Assembly (NCBI RefSeq): GCF_001518015.1
Contig: NZ_LPUY01000065.1
Location: 58,204 to 122,203 of the forward strand
From: Tritonibacter horizontis
Lineage (GTDB): Bacteria; Pseudomonadota; Alphaproteobacteria; Rhodobacterales; Rhodobacteraceae
DNA: 64,000 nucleotides
Direction: 5' to 3'
How positions within the stretch are numbered: position 1 is the first letter of the stretch; each line of letters opens with the position of its first letter. This document shows, one piece after another, positions 45,601 through 54,586 of the stretch. The notes beneath the pieces are model-generated. The model made no database searches, was not told the DNA's origin, and saw nothing but the letters and a program-made list of their open reading frames with translations. Made by a program: the position numbers and the translations under genes.

Positions 45601-45771
45601 ATGACAAAATGCGACCTATGCCCGAGGCAGATCGTGGAAAGTGGACATTGGCAGTCTCTTGAAGAGGTGGGAATACATATGTGCCATCGTTGCGTAAGGA
45701 GTGCGTATGGTGAGGGTTTTACGCCAAAGCAGGAGCGATTTGTCCGAGAACGGTACGAGCAGGCAGGTTGA
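45601..45771 (+). CDS. Small zinc-ribbon-like protein
   Basis: A 56-residue ORF from ATG 45601 with GAAGGA upstream. It has two CxxC pairs (CDLC at residues 4-7 and CHRC around residue 29), consistent with one zinc ribbon, and a charged C-terminal helix. I recognise no family. A longer in-frame start at 45466 exists but its extra residues show no pattern. Confidence 0.45.
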   Translation: MTKCDLCPRQIVESGHWQSLEEVGIHMCHRCVRSAYGEGFTPKQERFVRERYEQAG

Positions 45772-46045
45772 TCCTGCCCCTTGATCAAAAACGCGAACGG
45801 CTTCGCTATAATGCCCCAAACAATCGTGAAGATCAAAAGCCCAGATGGGTAGGCCTTCAGGGGAAGGCTGCAAGAGTTTTCAACGATCAACGTTGGTTGA
45901 TACGCTAATGCGGCCCAATGTTGTTCAGGTGTCCCGCAGGTAGGCTTTGTGGTTAGGGCCGTCGCATATAGTGATGGTTTGGCTTGAATTGACCGCCAGG
46001 CAGTGCGACCTTTCATCCGGAACATCACGAAGAACTGGGACCGCT

Positions 46046-46588
46046 ATGATGACCGATCCGGCGCAAGACAAAGGCGTGTTGCGCCGGATCGGTTCGGGAG
46101 ATCGAGCCGCGATGAAGGCGTTTTACATGGCCTATCAGCGCACCGTCATCGCCTTTGCCCGATCCCGAGGGATGGATGAGGCGACCTCTTCGGATGTGGT
46201 GCAAGATGTGATGCTCGATGTTTGGCGCACAGCGCACAAGTACCGTGGAGAGGCCTCTGCCAAAAGTTGGCTGTTGACCATCGCGCGTAATAAAATCGTG
46301 GACCGTGTCCGCAAAGGCGCGCGCGTCGAGTATGTCGACGAAGTGCCGGAGGCCATCGACGATACTCCCAACCCTGAGGCGATTACGATATCGGTGTCCG
46401 AAGCCGGTCGCGTGCGTGCCTGTCTCGACCGCCTCAAGGCGGCCCACCGAACCGTCATGCGCCTCGCCTTTTACGAAGACCTCACCTACGATGAAATTGC
46501 TGACATCGAGGGCGTGCCCAGCGGGACCATCAAGACCCGTGTGTTTCACGCCAAGAAGCTACTGCTACGCTGCCTCGGGACGCGCTGA
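46046..46588 (+). CDS. ECF-type RNA polymerase sigma factor
   Basis: A 180-residue sigma-70 family protein with region 2 (AFYMAYQRTVIAFARSRG, SDVVQDVMLDVWRTAHKYRGEASAKSWLLTIARNKIVDRVR) and region 4 (YEDLTYDEIADIEGVPSGTIKTRVFHAKKLL). It converges on its likely anti-sigma gene (16-bp gap), and that gene is divergent from a subtilisin-like gene. ATG 46046 or the adjacent 46049 is the start. Confidence 0.9.
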   Translation: MMTDPAQDKGVLRRIGSGDRAAMKAFYMAYQRTVIAFARSRGMDEATSSDVVQDVMLDVWRTAHKYRGEASAKSWLLTIARNKIVDRVRKGARVEYVDEVPEAIDDTPNPEAITISVSEAGRVRACLDRLKAAHRTVMRLAFYEDLTYDEIADIEGVPSGTIKTRVFHAKKLLLRCLGTR

Positions 46589-46603
46589 CGACGCGGTGCA
46601 GGG

Positions 46604-47173
46604 TTACTCCACGGTTACTAAGTCAATCAAATCGCGACGCCCTTCCAAAACCGCACGCGCAACTTCCATCCGGTTGGAACTCTCAAAGGCAATGCGATAA
46701 AGGCCAAGCGCGCCGGGACCTTCGACAACGGTGCCGCCAATAACGCGCAACAGTGCTGTGACCTCCGCGACGCTCGCCGTGGCGGAAAACATAACTTGCA
46801 ACACGGCTCCCCTGGTGGCTTCGCTGACCGCCTCATAACCGGGTGCGCGCTGTGGTTGCGTAAACGGGACGACCGCAACCTGCCACAACACCAGCGACGC
46901 CGCGATCAACGCGCCTGTCTGCCACAGCGATAGCCGCAGTGGCCGGTTGTCATTTGCGGGAATAGTGGCGTTGATCGTCGCTTCCAATCGAGACCATCCG
47001 GCGTCAGCTTCTACTTGATCATCCTCCTGCGCGAACTCCGAGCGAGCCGCGCGCAAGGCCAGAAGCTCGGCTGCCATGTTCGCGTCCTGCTCAAGATCCT
47101 GCTCAAATGCAGTCGAGTCTGCATCGCTCAGTTTTCCCTGAACATAAGCCAGTATGAGGTCGTCGCGGTCCAT
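46604..47173 (-). CDS. Membrane-anchored anti-sigma factor
   Basis: A 189-residue protein. The N-terminal ~75 residues resemble the sigma-binding helical domain of ECF anti-sigma factors (DDLILAYVQGKLSDADSTAFEQDL), followed by one membrane segment (GALIAASLVLWQVAVVPF, about 88-105) and a periplasmic domain (residues ~120-189). This last domain, LLRVIGGTVVEGPGALGLYRIAF, has a beta-alpha-beta pattern common to this anti-sigma class and reminiscent of subtilisin propeptides. There is no HxxxCxxC zinc motif. ATG 47173. Confidence 0.8.
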   Translation of the reverse strand: MDRDDLILAYVQGKLSDADSTAFEQDLEQDANMAAELLALRAARSEFAQEDDQVEADAGWSRLEATINATIPANDNRPLRLSLWQTGALIAASLVLWQVAVVPFTQPQRAPGYEAVSEATRGAVLQVMFSATASVAEVTALLRVIGGTVVEGPGALGLYRIAFESSNRMEVARAVLEGRRDLIDLVTVE

Positions 47174-47351
47174 CTCGTCCCTTTTTGCGCCTGCGTTTTG
47201 TCCGGTGGAGCAACGCATTTACGGAGCGAAGCAATGCGTCTACAGGTATGTGTCGCATAGCTCCGCCAGAAGGTTCAAAATAAAACCCGCACTTGAGGTG
47301 TTATAACTGTGCACTCCCCCGGGTATCGTCAACACAGCAAGGAGCACACAG

Positions 47352-48527
47352 ATGTCCGACACACGCCACTGCAGGACACAGACTGTCCGCAACGCTCCTC
47401 TCAAGACATTGGCAGCAATATGCAGCGGCTTTCTGCTGTTCGCTTGCGCTGCGGTGGACGTGTCGACGACGCGGCCCGACGTGGCCTCTCGCGATGTCAT
47501 CGCTATTCTGGACGCCAATGCCCCGACGAACAGGATCAAGGCTGCCGCGCAAGCACGTGATTATCGGTTGCTGCGCACAACACCGCTGCCCGCATTTGAC
47601 AAGGTTTTGCTGACATTCCAGACGCCAGCCAATGTCAACGGGCAAGAGGCAATCGCTTATCTCGAAGCGGCTGAACCAGCAGCGGCAGTCGGGGTCAACC
47701 ACGCCTATCGACTGCAGATGGACGCACCGTCGCCTGACCCGAGGACGTATGCACAGACCCTGATGGGATGGCCGGTAGAGAGCTGTTCGGCACGAGTCCC
47801 GGTGGGGTTGGTCGACACGGTGGTTGATCAAAGTGCTCCGGCATTGAACGGCGTAAGGGTCATTTCACGCGTGTTCTCTGAAGCAGATTCAGGCGCTGGA
47901 CGACATGGGACGGACGTCGCCAGTGTATTGGCAGGGCCGGGACGGCTCGACGGTCTGACCATTTATAACGCCGGCGTGATGACCCGCACGGCGGGCGGAG
48001 ATCTGGTTGCAGGTGCTGATGCACTCATCCGCGCGCTGGAGTGGCTGGCCAGTCAAAACGTACGCGTGGTCAACATGTCTTTGGCTGGACCGCCCAATAA
48101 AATCCTTAGGATCACGATTGATGCCGCTGCGAACCGTGGCATGATCCTAGTGGCCTCGGTGGGCAATTTCGGACCGGATGCGGGGGCGTTCTACCCTGCT
48201 GCATTTGATCAGGTAATCGCGGCCACGGCGGTGGACGCAGAGGCGCACATTTATCGTCGGGCTGTTCGCGGTCCATTCGTGGATGTCGCTGCCCCTGGCG
48301 TCGACATTTTTGTACCCACGGATCAGGGCGGGCGATTTGTTACCGGTACGTCCTTTGCTGCCGCGTTCGTCACGGCAAAGATAGCGGCGGATCCCCGCAT
48401 ATCTGGCGCGGCAACCTCTGCCGACGTGCGCACCCTTCTGGCCAGCACAAGTGAAGATCTGGGCCCCAAAGGTGTTGACAGAACATACGGCTCCGGACTG
48501 CTCAAAGGACCACGGGATTGCGAATGA
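47352..48527 (+). CDS. Subtilisin-like serine peptidase (S8 family), probable lipoprotein
   Basis: A 391-residue protein. The N-terminus has a hydrophobic stretch ending LLFAC, a lipobox-like sequence that would make Cys32 lipidated. Residues ~45-120 may be a propeptide. The catalytic triad is Asp155 (VGLVDTVVD), His185 (GRHGTDVAS) and Ser334 (GTSFAAAFV), with oxyanion Asn272 (SVGNFGP). It would act in the periplasm or at the outer membrane. It is divergent from the anti-sigma gene; this sigma/anti-sigma/S8 grouping suggests a protease-controlled envelope signal, which is inference. Confidence 0.88.
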   Translation: MSDTRHCRTQTVRNAPLKTLAAICSGFLLFACAAVDVSTTRPDVASRDVIAILDANAPTNRIKAAAQARDYRLLRTTPLPAFDKVLLTFQTPANVNGQEAIAYLEAAEPAAAVGVNHAYRLQMDAPSPDPRTYAQTLMGWPVESCSARVPVGLVDTVVDQSAPALNGVRVISRVFSEADSGAGRHGTDVASVLAGPGRLDGLTIYNAGVMTRTAGGDLVAGADALIRALEWLASQNVRVVNMSLAGPPNKILRITIDAAANRGMILVASVGNFGPDAGAFYPAAFDQVIAATAVDAEAHIYRRAVRGPFVDVAAPGVDIFVPTDQGGRFVTGTSFAAAFVTAKIAADPRISGAATSADVRTLLASTSEDLGPKGVDRTYGSGLLKGPRDCE

Positions 48528-48742
48528 TCTTGCGCCCGGACGGTTAGATGGGCGTAAGCCGGTTTGGTAGAGAGGGTGCACTGCTTTTGTTTCTTGGATA
48601 CGAAAAGGGATCGAGTGCGGGATTTTCACCCTTGTCGCGGAAATGACTACGTCTCGATTTCAATCACAGCACAAGGGTCGCAAGGCAGTCGCCAAGGTGC
48701 GGCGGGACCGCAACCTTGGCTTTGGGGCGCATTGGAAATGCC

Positions 48743-51256
48743 TCAGACTGATACGTCGTCACTCATATCTTCGGGAAGATCCGCGAACTTCAGAGGCTTA
48801 ACGACCTTTTTGCCCTCGGTCTTCTTAACCATTGCATCCTCGATGGCGGCCACGAAGTGTTTGTGGTTCTTCACTTTGGTGCCTTTGACCTTCTTTTTCG
48901 AGCGGCTCAGAAGGTCCTTGGCGGACTTCAGGGCACTGGGCGCCTCCAGGCCCTTCTTGACGATGTGCTTGGCTACATCCGCCGCCGCATCGCCTTCTTC
49001 TGGGTCTATGCCGTAAACAGTTAGCATGGCTTGCCAATCAACCCTTTTGATTGTGCTCATGTCATATTTGGGCTGGCCTTCGGTGCCCCCTGAGTTCTTT
49101 TCGACAGCCGCACTATTCGCTGCACTGTCATCCTCGTCAGTGTCACCGTCAAAGCGGCTGTCAGATGACGCCTTCGCGCTGCCGTCCTGTTCTCTTTTGG
49201 CGTCCAAACGCGCGGCGTCGATGATAGCCTTCAACATTTCGGGCATGGTTACGTTCGTCTTGTAAAGTTTCAGGATATGCGTAGAGAGCGCCTGGGCCAG
49301 CTTGTTCACAGTGTCTTTGTCACGGCTTCTCATCGCGCGGACGAGGTGTTCATAGATCTTGACGCTTTTGTTGTCCTTTCTGAGCGCCACCGACAGGAAC
49401 CATCCGGCGGGGTCAGCCGCGTCGTCACTGTCAGTCCGTCCGTTCGCGGCGATTGCGCGCGCGTCCTTTGCCTTTTTGTCTTCCTTGATCACATGTTTCA
49501 GGACCATCGCTTCATCGATTTTAGCGAATTGCCCGCCAAAGGCGCGCAAGGTTTTGGCGAGTTCCACGGCCACAGCACGGGCTTCAGACGGACTGCCTTC
49601 GGCCAACAGGAACGAAATGTGCTGCAACTCTGCACGGTAATCCGACAACCGAGGGGCGTCTGTGGGCGGTTGCGCCTGTGTTTCGCCGGTTTCGGGTGTC
49701 GGAGGCGTGGCTCCGGCGACCTTTGCATCCCGTTTGGCTTTCATCGCCTTTTCGGCGGCAGCCCTATCCTTGCGTTCGTATTCACCCACCGCCGCGTTGA
49801 AGATTTGGGCACGGGCCAGTAGGTCGTCAATCATGTCCGCTTCGGAAACAGGCAGAGTGCCCTCGTCACGCGCTAGTCCTGCGATTTGGGCGGCAACCTG
49901 TCGTGCTTCTTTCTCGCCGTTTTCTTTGAGGGCCACAGCGACTTTCTGGACTTCCAGATCAGTGGTCTTGGCCGGGTCGGGGTTTTCGTCTGCGGTCCCT
50001 TCGGTTGGCGTTGGATCGGCTCGATTTCTTCGCGGATCCTGGCCCACGTTGTCCTCCGGCTGATCGGGCGCCGCCTGTGCTGCGTCAGGTGCGGCCGCGA
50101 CCTCGGCCTCCCGGCGCATCTGCTCTCGGATCTCTGCGTGTGCCTCAAGTTCGAGCTGGGGCAACTGGACCTCGTGCTGGCGCGTCACCTCGGCTGCCTC
50201 TTGTACGATCTGGAGGGTCAATGCTTCGGCCGAGATCGCCTCAGTGCCACCTTGCCCCATGCGTTGCACTGCGACTTCAGCGGCGAACGCTTCGATGTTT
50301 TGCCTCGCTGCGGTGGCCGCCGCGATCCCGTCGGACGTCGTGGGCCCCTGCAAATACCCGAATTCGCGCATCAACTGGATGAACCGCCGGGTCAGCGCGG
50401 CATCGTTGGCATTGGCAAGGTCCAGACCCAGATTTGCAATCAGCCCATCAGCGCGCGTGGCGATGTTATCGAACTGGGCGCGTTCTCGTCGTGTGTATTC
50501 CTGATAGGTGCGCTTTTGGGCTTCGCGTGCCAGACGTTCTTCTTCTATCTTGAGCGACAGGTCGATTTCAACATCCGCCTGCGCAGATCCATCCGCATCG
50601 TTGGTTGGGTTGTAGAAGTCTTCATTGCCCTCGGCATCGCCATATTTGTCAATACTCCTTTCGGCCACACTGACGGTAACCATAATCTGTTCGAGCATTT
50701 CGGCACGGGCCGCATCGGTGTCTTCAATTATCTCATCTGCCACCAGAAGCCCGATCAAGCCGCCTGCCTCCCGTTCCGCCGCCTTGTAACCACCTGTGGC
50801 AACGGCGTTCCCAATCCGCCGGAACCACTCTTTGATCAATGGATCTTTGGGCAGATTGGCGAATCCAACAATGCGGTTCAACATTTCGTCGCTGTAGATT
50901 TCGCTCGAGCTCTCCTCGGGGTCTGCAGCCTGGAGCGTGATCTGCATGTTCTCGTACAGGTTCAGCGTATCGCTGACCAGTTTGGCAACGGGCTGCTTGC
51001 GGTCTAGCGCGTTGTAGTTGTGCTCGACCCGGCCATCGTCATCTTCCGGCGTAAACGGGGAGGCAAGGAACAGGCCCATTAATTCCTGCGCACGTGCTTC
51101 CGCCTCGGCGCGATTGCCACGACGCATGGCAAAGTCGATGGCAAAGGCGAGGCTGACAGTCTCGCCGTTCACAGGAATCCCGAGCCTCTTCAGAAATCCT
51201 TCGAGGTCTTTGCTGCTGAATGCGTGCTGCGCGTCGCTATTTTGTTCAATATTCAT
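48743..51256 (-). CDS. Unrecognised 837-aa charged helical protein
   Basis: ATG 51256 follows GGAGACCCCA. The protein is acidic, alanine/glutamate-rich and predicted almost entirely helical. Low-complexity acidic linkers occur at about 430-470 (PDQPEDNVGQDP..., PTPTEG) and 720-760 (DGDTDEDDSAANSAA). The C-terminal ~90 residues are basic (SRSKKKVKGTKVKNHKHF). There is no signal peptide, membrane segment or catalytic motif that I can see. It may be a scaffold or nucleic-acid-associated protein. The upstream side adjoins IS debris at 51444. Confidence 0.7.
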   Translation of the reverse strand: MNIEQNSDAQHAFSSKDLEGFLKRLGIPVNGETVSLAFAIDFAMRRGNRAEAEARAQELMGLFLASPFTPEDDDGRVEHNYNALDRKQPVAKLVSDTLNLYENMQITLQAADPEESSSEIYSDEMLNRIVGFANLPKDPLIKEWFRRIGNAVATGGYKAAEREAGGLIGLLVADEIIEDTDAARAEMLEQIMVTVSVAERSIDKYGDAEGNEDFYNPTNDADGSAQADVEIDLSLKIEEERLAREAQKRTYQEYTRRERAQFDNIATRADGLIANLGLDLANANDAALTRRFIQLMREFGYLQGPTTSDGIAAATAARQNIEAFAAEVAVQRMGQGGTEAISAEALTLQIVQEAAEVTRQHEVQLPQLELEAHAEIREQMRREAEVAAAPDAAQAAPDQPEDNVGQDPRRNRADPTPTEGTADENPDPAKTTDLEVQKVAVALKENGEKEARQVAAQIAGLARDEGTLPVSEADMIDDLLARAQIFNAAVGEYERKDRAAAEKAMKAKRDAKVAGATPPTPETGETQAQPPTDAPRLSDYRAELQHISFLLAEGSPSEARAVAVELAKTLRAFGGQFAKIDEAMVLKHVIKEDKKAKDARAIAANGRTDSDDAADPAGWFLSVALRKDNKSVKIYEHLVRAMRSRDKDTVNKLAQALSTHILKLYKTNVTMPEMLKAIIDAARLDAKREQDGSAKASSDSRFDGDTDEDDSAANSAAVEKNSGGTEGQPKYDMSTIKRVDWQAMLTVYGIDPEEGDAAADVAKHIVKKGLEAPSALKSAKDLLSRSKKKVKGTKVKNHKHFVAAIEDAMVKKTEGKKVVKPLKFADLPEDMSDDVSV

Positions 51257-51443
51257 TGGGGTCTCCACCTTTGCATGAGTGCGTCTGCTAATGAGGTCGC
51301 GCTGAGTGCCGGTACGGTTCAAAAAAATCTTGGAATGTTGTAGAGCTGGTCCTGAGTTTTCGACCAGTATTCCGCCGGGGTAAGCTATAGGGTTCCGTCG
51401 CAAACTATGTCGAGTGTTGGCATCGCCTTATCTGCGGACAGAA

Positions 51444-51838
51444 TTACGCTACTAGCGCCGCGAAGGTCTGGAAAGCAATGGTCCCATTGGCGGGGATCTG
51501 CCCCTTGCGGATCATGTGGGCGGTCTCGATCCCGGCGAGGGTAGCAGAGGCCGAATGGAAGGCCTTGAAACCCATCATCGGGCTAGTGATCCGCTTCATA
51601 AAACGATGATCCTGCTCAAGGATATTGTTCAGATATTTGACCTGCCGGATCTCGACTGTGCGGCCACCGCCAGTAAATTTCAGGATCGCGTTCACCGCCT
51701 GCAAACCGGCCAGGTTTGCGCCACTCTTGTCGATGACAACCCGGTCGGGCACGCCGTTCGAACCAATCGCCCGCTTGAAGAAGCGCCGGGGCGGCAGCCA
51801 AGTCCCGGCGCTCGGACAGCATGAAATCCAGAGTTTGC
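51444..51838 (-). pseudogene. IS6-family transposase, C-terminal fragment
   Basis: On the minus strand the frame from 51838 (TLDFMLSERRDLAAA) shifts by one and continues as RFFKRAIGSNGVPDRVVIDKSG, QVKYLNNILEQDHRFMKR and MMGFKAFHSA, the DDE C-terminal half of IS6-type transposases. The N-terminal half is missing. Its left junction is fused to IS3 orfA sequence. Confidence 0.75.
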
Positions 51839-51892
51839 CGTAGCCTCGCAGCCTCGGACACCTCCATGCCGCCATACTTGGCCTTCAATTTA
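51839..51892 (-). pseudogene. IS3-family orfA, middle fragment (copy 1)
   Basis: The minus strand encodes LKAKYGGMEVSEAARLRQ, the segment that follows ASFYxW in this orfA type. The first part of the same orfA lies on the other side of the IS110 element (53211-53329), showing that IS110 inserted within it. Confidence 0.7.
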
Positions 51893-51958
51893 ATGGGATG
51901 GATGTCTCTCCCGCCATCGGTAACGCTGCGGGTGTGACGCAACAGAATGGAGAGAGAA

Positions 51959-52975
51959 ATGACAGTCGCATTCCTTGGAATTGATTTGGCTAAGAACGTT
52001 TTCCAGTTGCACGGAGTCAGCGCTGACGGGCAGGCCGTATTGAAGCGGCGTATACGCCAAGAAGGACTCTTGGCCGAGATCGCTAAGCTTGAACCTTGTG
52101 TGATTGGCGTCGAAGCCTGCACAGGCGCATTCTACTGGCAGCGGCAGTTCGAAGCGCTTGGGCATTCTGTCAAGGTGATCGCACCGCAGTATGTGAAACC
52201 GTTCGTCAAGCATCAGAAGAACGATCAGAACGATGCTGAGGCGATCTGCACTGCCTTGATGCTACCGAACATGAAGTTCGTGCCGACCAAGTCAGAAGAG
52301 CAGCAGGATATTCAGGCCCTGCATCGGGCGCGACGCCGCCTCGTCAATCACAGGACTGCACTGGTGAGCCAGATGCGAGGCCTGCTATTGGACCGCGGCA
52401 TACCGATCGCCTTGTCAATCGGTCGGGCGCGGCGCGCCATCCCGGAGATCTTGGAGGACCAGGCCAATGGGCTGAGCGCGATGAGCAGGGAAATTATCGG
52501 CGACCTGTTCGACTTCATGGGGCAGATCGATGCGCGCATCATAGCCTTCGACCGCCGGATCGATGCGGTCTTCAAGTCCAATGAGGATTGTCGCCGGATC
52601 GCAAGGATCTGTGGTGTCGGCCCGAAGACGGCGACAGCTGTTGTTGCCGCAGTGGGCGACGGTCGAGAGTTCAAGAACGGCCGGCATCTGGCGGCGTGGA
52701 TGGGGCTGGTTCCACGACAGCATTCCAGTGGCGACAAGAGGCTACTCATGGGGATCAGCAAGCGCGGAGACAGGCATTTGCGAACCCTGCTGGTTCACGG
52801 AGCCAGATCCGTGGTCCGAGTGGCTCAGCGCAAGACCGACCCCTTCAGTCAATGGGTCAACAGCCTTCGCGAACGACGTGGCATGAACCGCGCCATCGTC
52901 GCGGTGGCCAACAAGAACGCCCGGATCATCTGGGCCATGCTGAACAGAAACGAGGAGTTCCGCGCCGCCATTTAA
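51959..52975 (+). CDS. IS110-family DEDD transposase/recombinase
   Basis: A 338-residue protein. The RuvC-like DEDD domain is at the N-terminus (FLGIDLAKNVFQLHG with the first Asp, CVIGVEACTGA with Glu, KNDQNDAEAI with the Asp pair), and the C-terminal Tnp_20 domain contains the conserved Ser region (CGVGPKTATAVVAAVG, RQHSSGDKRLLMGISKRGDRHLR). The reading frame is intact, so the element may be active. A 221-bp piece of this gene is repeated at 62534-62754. Confidence 0.93.
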   Translation: MTVAFLGIDLAKNVFQLHGVSADGQAVLKRRIRQEGLLAEIAKLEPCVIGVEACTGAFYWQRQFEALGHSVKVIAPQYVKPFVKHQKNDQNDAEAICTALMLPNMKFVPTKSEEQQDIQALHRARRRLVNHRTALVSQMRGLLLDRGIPIALSIGRARRAIPEILEDQANGLSAMSREIIGDLFDFMGQIDARIIAFDRRIDAVFKSNEDCRRIARICGVGPKTATAVVAAVGDGREFKNGRHLAAWMGLVPRQHSSGDKRLLMGISKRGDRHLRTLLVHGARSVVRVAQRKTDPFSQWVNSLRERRGMNRAIVAVANKNARIIWAMLNRNEEFRAAI

Positions 52976-53193
52976 GCGCGCAACGAGGATTGCAAGACGA
53001 TCAAAGAAATGAACCGACCGGCAAACTCCGGTGTGTGAGGAACCTGGCTTTTATAATGGCCTGCCGAGGCCGACCATTTGTTGAGGCTCACCACGCGGAA
53101 TTCCCATTTGGGCGCACCATCAACCGGTGACGCCGGATAGATGTTTGCAACCTGGGACCTGGCCGCGGAACAGATCAACGAAAATCTTGCAAA
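52976..53193 (+). ncRNA. Candidate bridge/seek RNA region of the IS1111-type element
   Basis: This is 218 bp of non-coding DNA between the transposase stop and the right inverted repeat, the place where IS1111-group elements encode the guide RNA that directs target choice (IS110 elements have it on the left). It contains several potential stems, for example GGCCTGCCGAGGCC at about 53059. The RNA boundaries are not predicted here. Confidence 0.45.
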
Positions 53194-53210
53194 GGGAGAG
53201 ACATCCATAG

Positions 53211-53329
53211 TTGTAAAAGCTGGCGCTGCTCATCCCGTGCTCCCGGCACAGCTCCGAGACCGGTACGCCGCCCTCCGCCTGCTTCAAGACAGCCATGATC
53301 TGCGCGTCGCTAAATCGTCCGTTCTTCAT
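53211..53329 (-). pseudogene. IS3-family orfA, N-terminal fragment (copy 1)
   Basis: From 53329 the minus strand encodes KNGRFSDAQIMAVLKQAEGG and VPVSELCREHGMSSASFYN, the helix-turn-helix start of an IS3-family orfA, then meets the IS110 element. The IS3 left terminus (GGTAATCCCCCC on the minus strand) is at about 53387-53399. Confidence 0.8.
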
Positions 53330-53386
53330 CGTAAATCTCCTCAGATATCTTGCCGAGAAAATTCCACTTTTGAACACCACTAATTT

Positions 53387-53399
53387 TAGGGGGGATTAC
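53387..53399 (-). repeat. IS3-family left terminus (copy 1)
   Basis: Read on the minus strand the sequence GGTAATCCCCCC is the outer end next to orfA. The same end sequence is seen at 61587-61598 at the other end of the sugar operon. Confidence 0.65.
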
Positions 53400-53476
53400 C
53401 AACCCAAGCGAGGTTAGCGCACCGGAACGTAGTAGCTTTCCAACTTCAAAAATGGAGAGATCAGTAGGCGATTGAG

Positions 53477-54493
53477 TCATATTTCCAAATTGATAGGGAA
53501 GGCTCTGAGCCGACAGGGAACCAAGATTGGTTCAGTTGGTGCGTCAACCTTTCCAATCACCTCAAATGCTTTATTGAGCATCATGGTGACATCCTGTTCA
53601 ACCATGCCGACATTGCCTGGCAGGAAAGTTCCGAAAGGATCCCAGTCAAAGCAACCGTATCTTACCAACTCTGCGCCACTATGAAGTTGGCTATACCATC
53701 GAACGACCCCCTCAAGCGAAATTGTCGAGTTCACAAAAAGACCGGTCGGCTCATCGGGCCGTAACGAATCCAAAGCTGTGGCCGCTTTCCCGGCAGAGTA
53801 GCCTGTCGCCATGATGTAGGAGTCCGGCACGGCAATCCCACGATCACTGTGTTCGGACAAAAATCCTTCAAGTCGTGCCGCTGTGTTGTGGTCCGCAAGG
53901 CGCCCGCCAACAAACCGCAGGGGGCCACTCCAGCTGAGTTCTTCTTCACATCGGTCGAGAATTAGTTTCGTAAGGTCTTTGGCTGCAGAGTAGTTGTCAG
54001 AGATCACCGACGGTGCGTTTTTCCCGGGCAGGTCGAGATTGATCGACTGAACGCCCGATGCACTGCAAAAGGCCGATATCCGGTCTGGGTCAGTTGCTCC
54101 GGTCGAGATCAGGCATTCGGCCTGATAGGAGATCAGTTCTTTGGCGGCTTCGAACTCAAGCTCAGGGTCGCGCTGTGTGCAGGTGACGACAGGAAAGAAA
54201 CCCTTTGCGCGGGCCATCACCTCGAACTGTTCTGCTATCTCGCCAAAATATCGGTTGTCGTATTTCGGGACGATCATGCCGACAATGTTTGACCGTTCGC
54301 GGCGCAGAAGGCTGGCTTGTACGTTGACCGCGTAGCCTTGCTCTTCCGCAATTTTCATCACCCGAGCGGCCAGCTTTTTGCTGATTCGACGCTTTTCCCA
54401 CGTCCCATTAAGGACTGAACTCACCGCGCTTGGCGATGCGTCGGCAAGTTTGGCAAGGTCGTAGATCGTTGTTCTCTTTGTCCCTTTCTCCAT
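53477..54493 (-). CDS. LacI-family transcriptional regulator of the pentitol operon
   Basis: A 338-residue regulator. The helix-turn-helix TIYDLAKLADASPSAVSSVLNG (9-30) is followed by the hinge (VQASLLRRERSNIVGMIVP) and a periplasmic-binding-protein-like sensor domain. It is divergent from the sugar-uptake operon across 250 bp containing two matching operator-like sites (54547-54564 and 54569-54586). The inducer is presumably a pentitol or pentose, by context. Confidence 0.9.
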   Translation of the reverse strand: MEKGTKRTTIYDLAKLADASPSAVSSVLNGTWEKRRISKKLAARVMKIAEEQGYAVNVQASLLRRERSNIVGMIVPKYDNRYFGEIAEQFEVMARAKGFFPVVTCTQRDPELEFEAAKELISYQAECLISTGATDPDRISAFCSASGVQSINLDLPGKNAPSVISDNYSAAKDLTKLILDRCEEELSWSGPLRFVGGRLADHNTAARLEGFLSEHSDRGIAVPDSYIMATGYSAGKAATALDSLRPDEPTGLFVNSTISLEGVVRWYSQLHSGAELVRYGCFDWDPFGTFLPGNVGMVEQDVTMMLNKAFEVIGKVDAPTEPILVPCRLRAFPINLEI

Positions 54494-54546
54494 ATTTTGT
54501 CAGGACTCCAGATAGTCAATGCAAATTTGTCAAAGCACATTGACTC

Positions 54547-54586
54547 AAAACAATCGATGGAGCAATGATGCACAATCGATGGAGCA
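54547..54586. promoter_or_regulatory. Two tandem LacI-type operator candidates
   Basis: CAATCGATGGAGCAA occurs at 54551-54565 and again at 54573-54587, exactly 22 bp apart (about two helical turns). The second lies in TGCnCnATCGATnGnGCA (54569-54586), the CG-centred palindrome usual for LacI-family proteins. They sit between the divergent regulator and binding-protein genes. Confidence 0.65.

Larger units (their letters stand above)
51898..53208 (+). mobile_element. IS110-family (IS1111-type) insertion sequence
   Basis: A 15-bp perfect inverted repeat delimits the element: ATGGATGTCTCTCCC at 51898-51912 and its complement at 53194-53208. Subterminal inverted repeats are a mark of the IS1111 group within IS110. 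It carries one intact transposase gene and about 220 bp of non-coding sequence at its right end. It interrupts the orfA of an IS3-family element. True ends lie a few bases outside the repeats. Confidence 0.85.
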
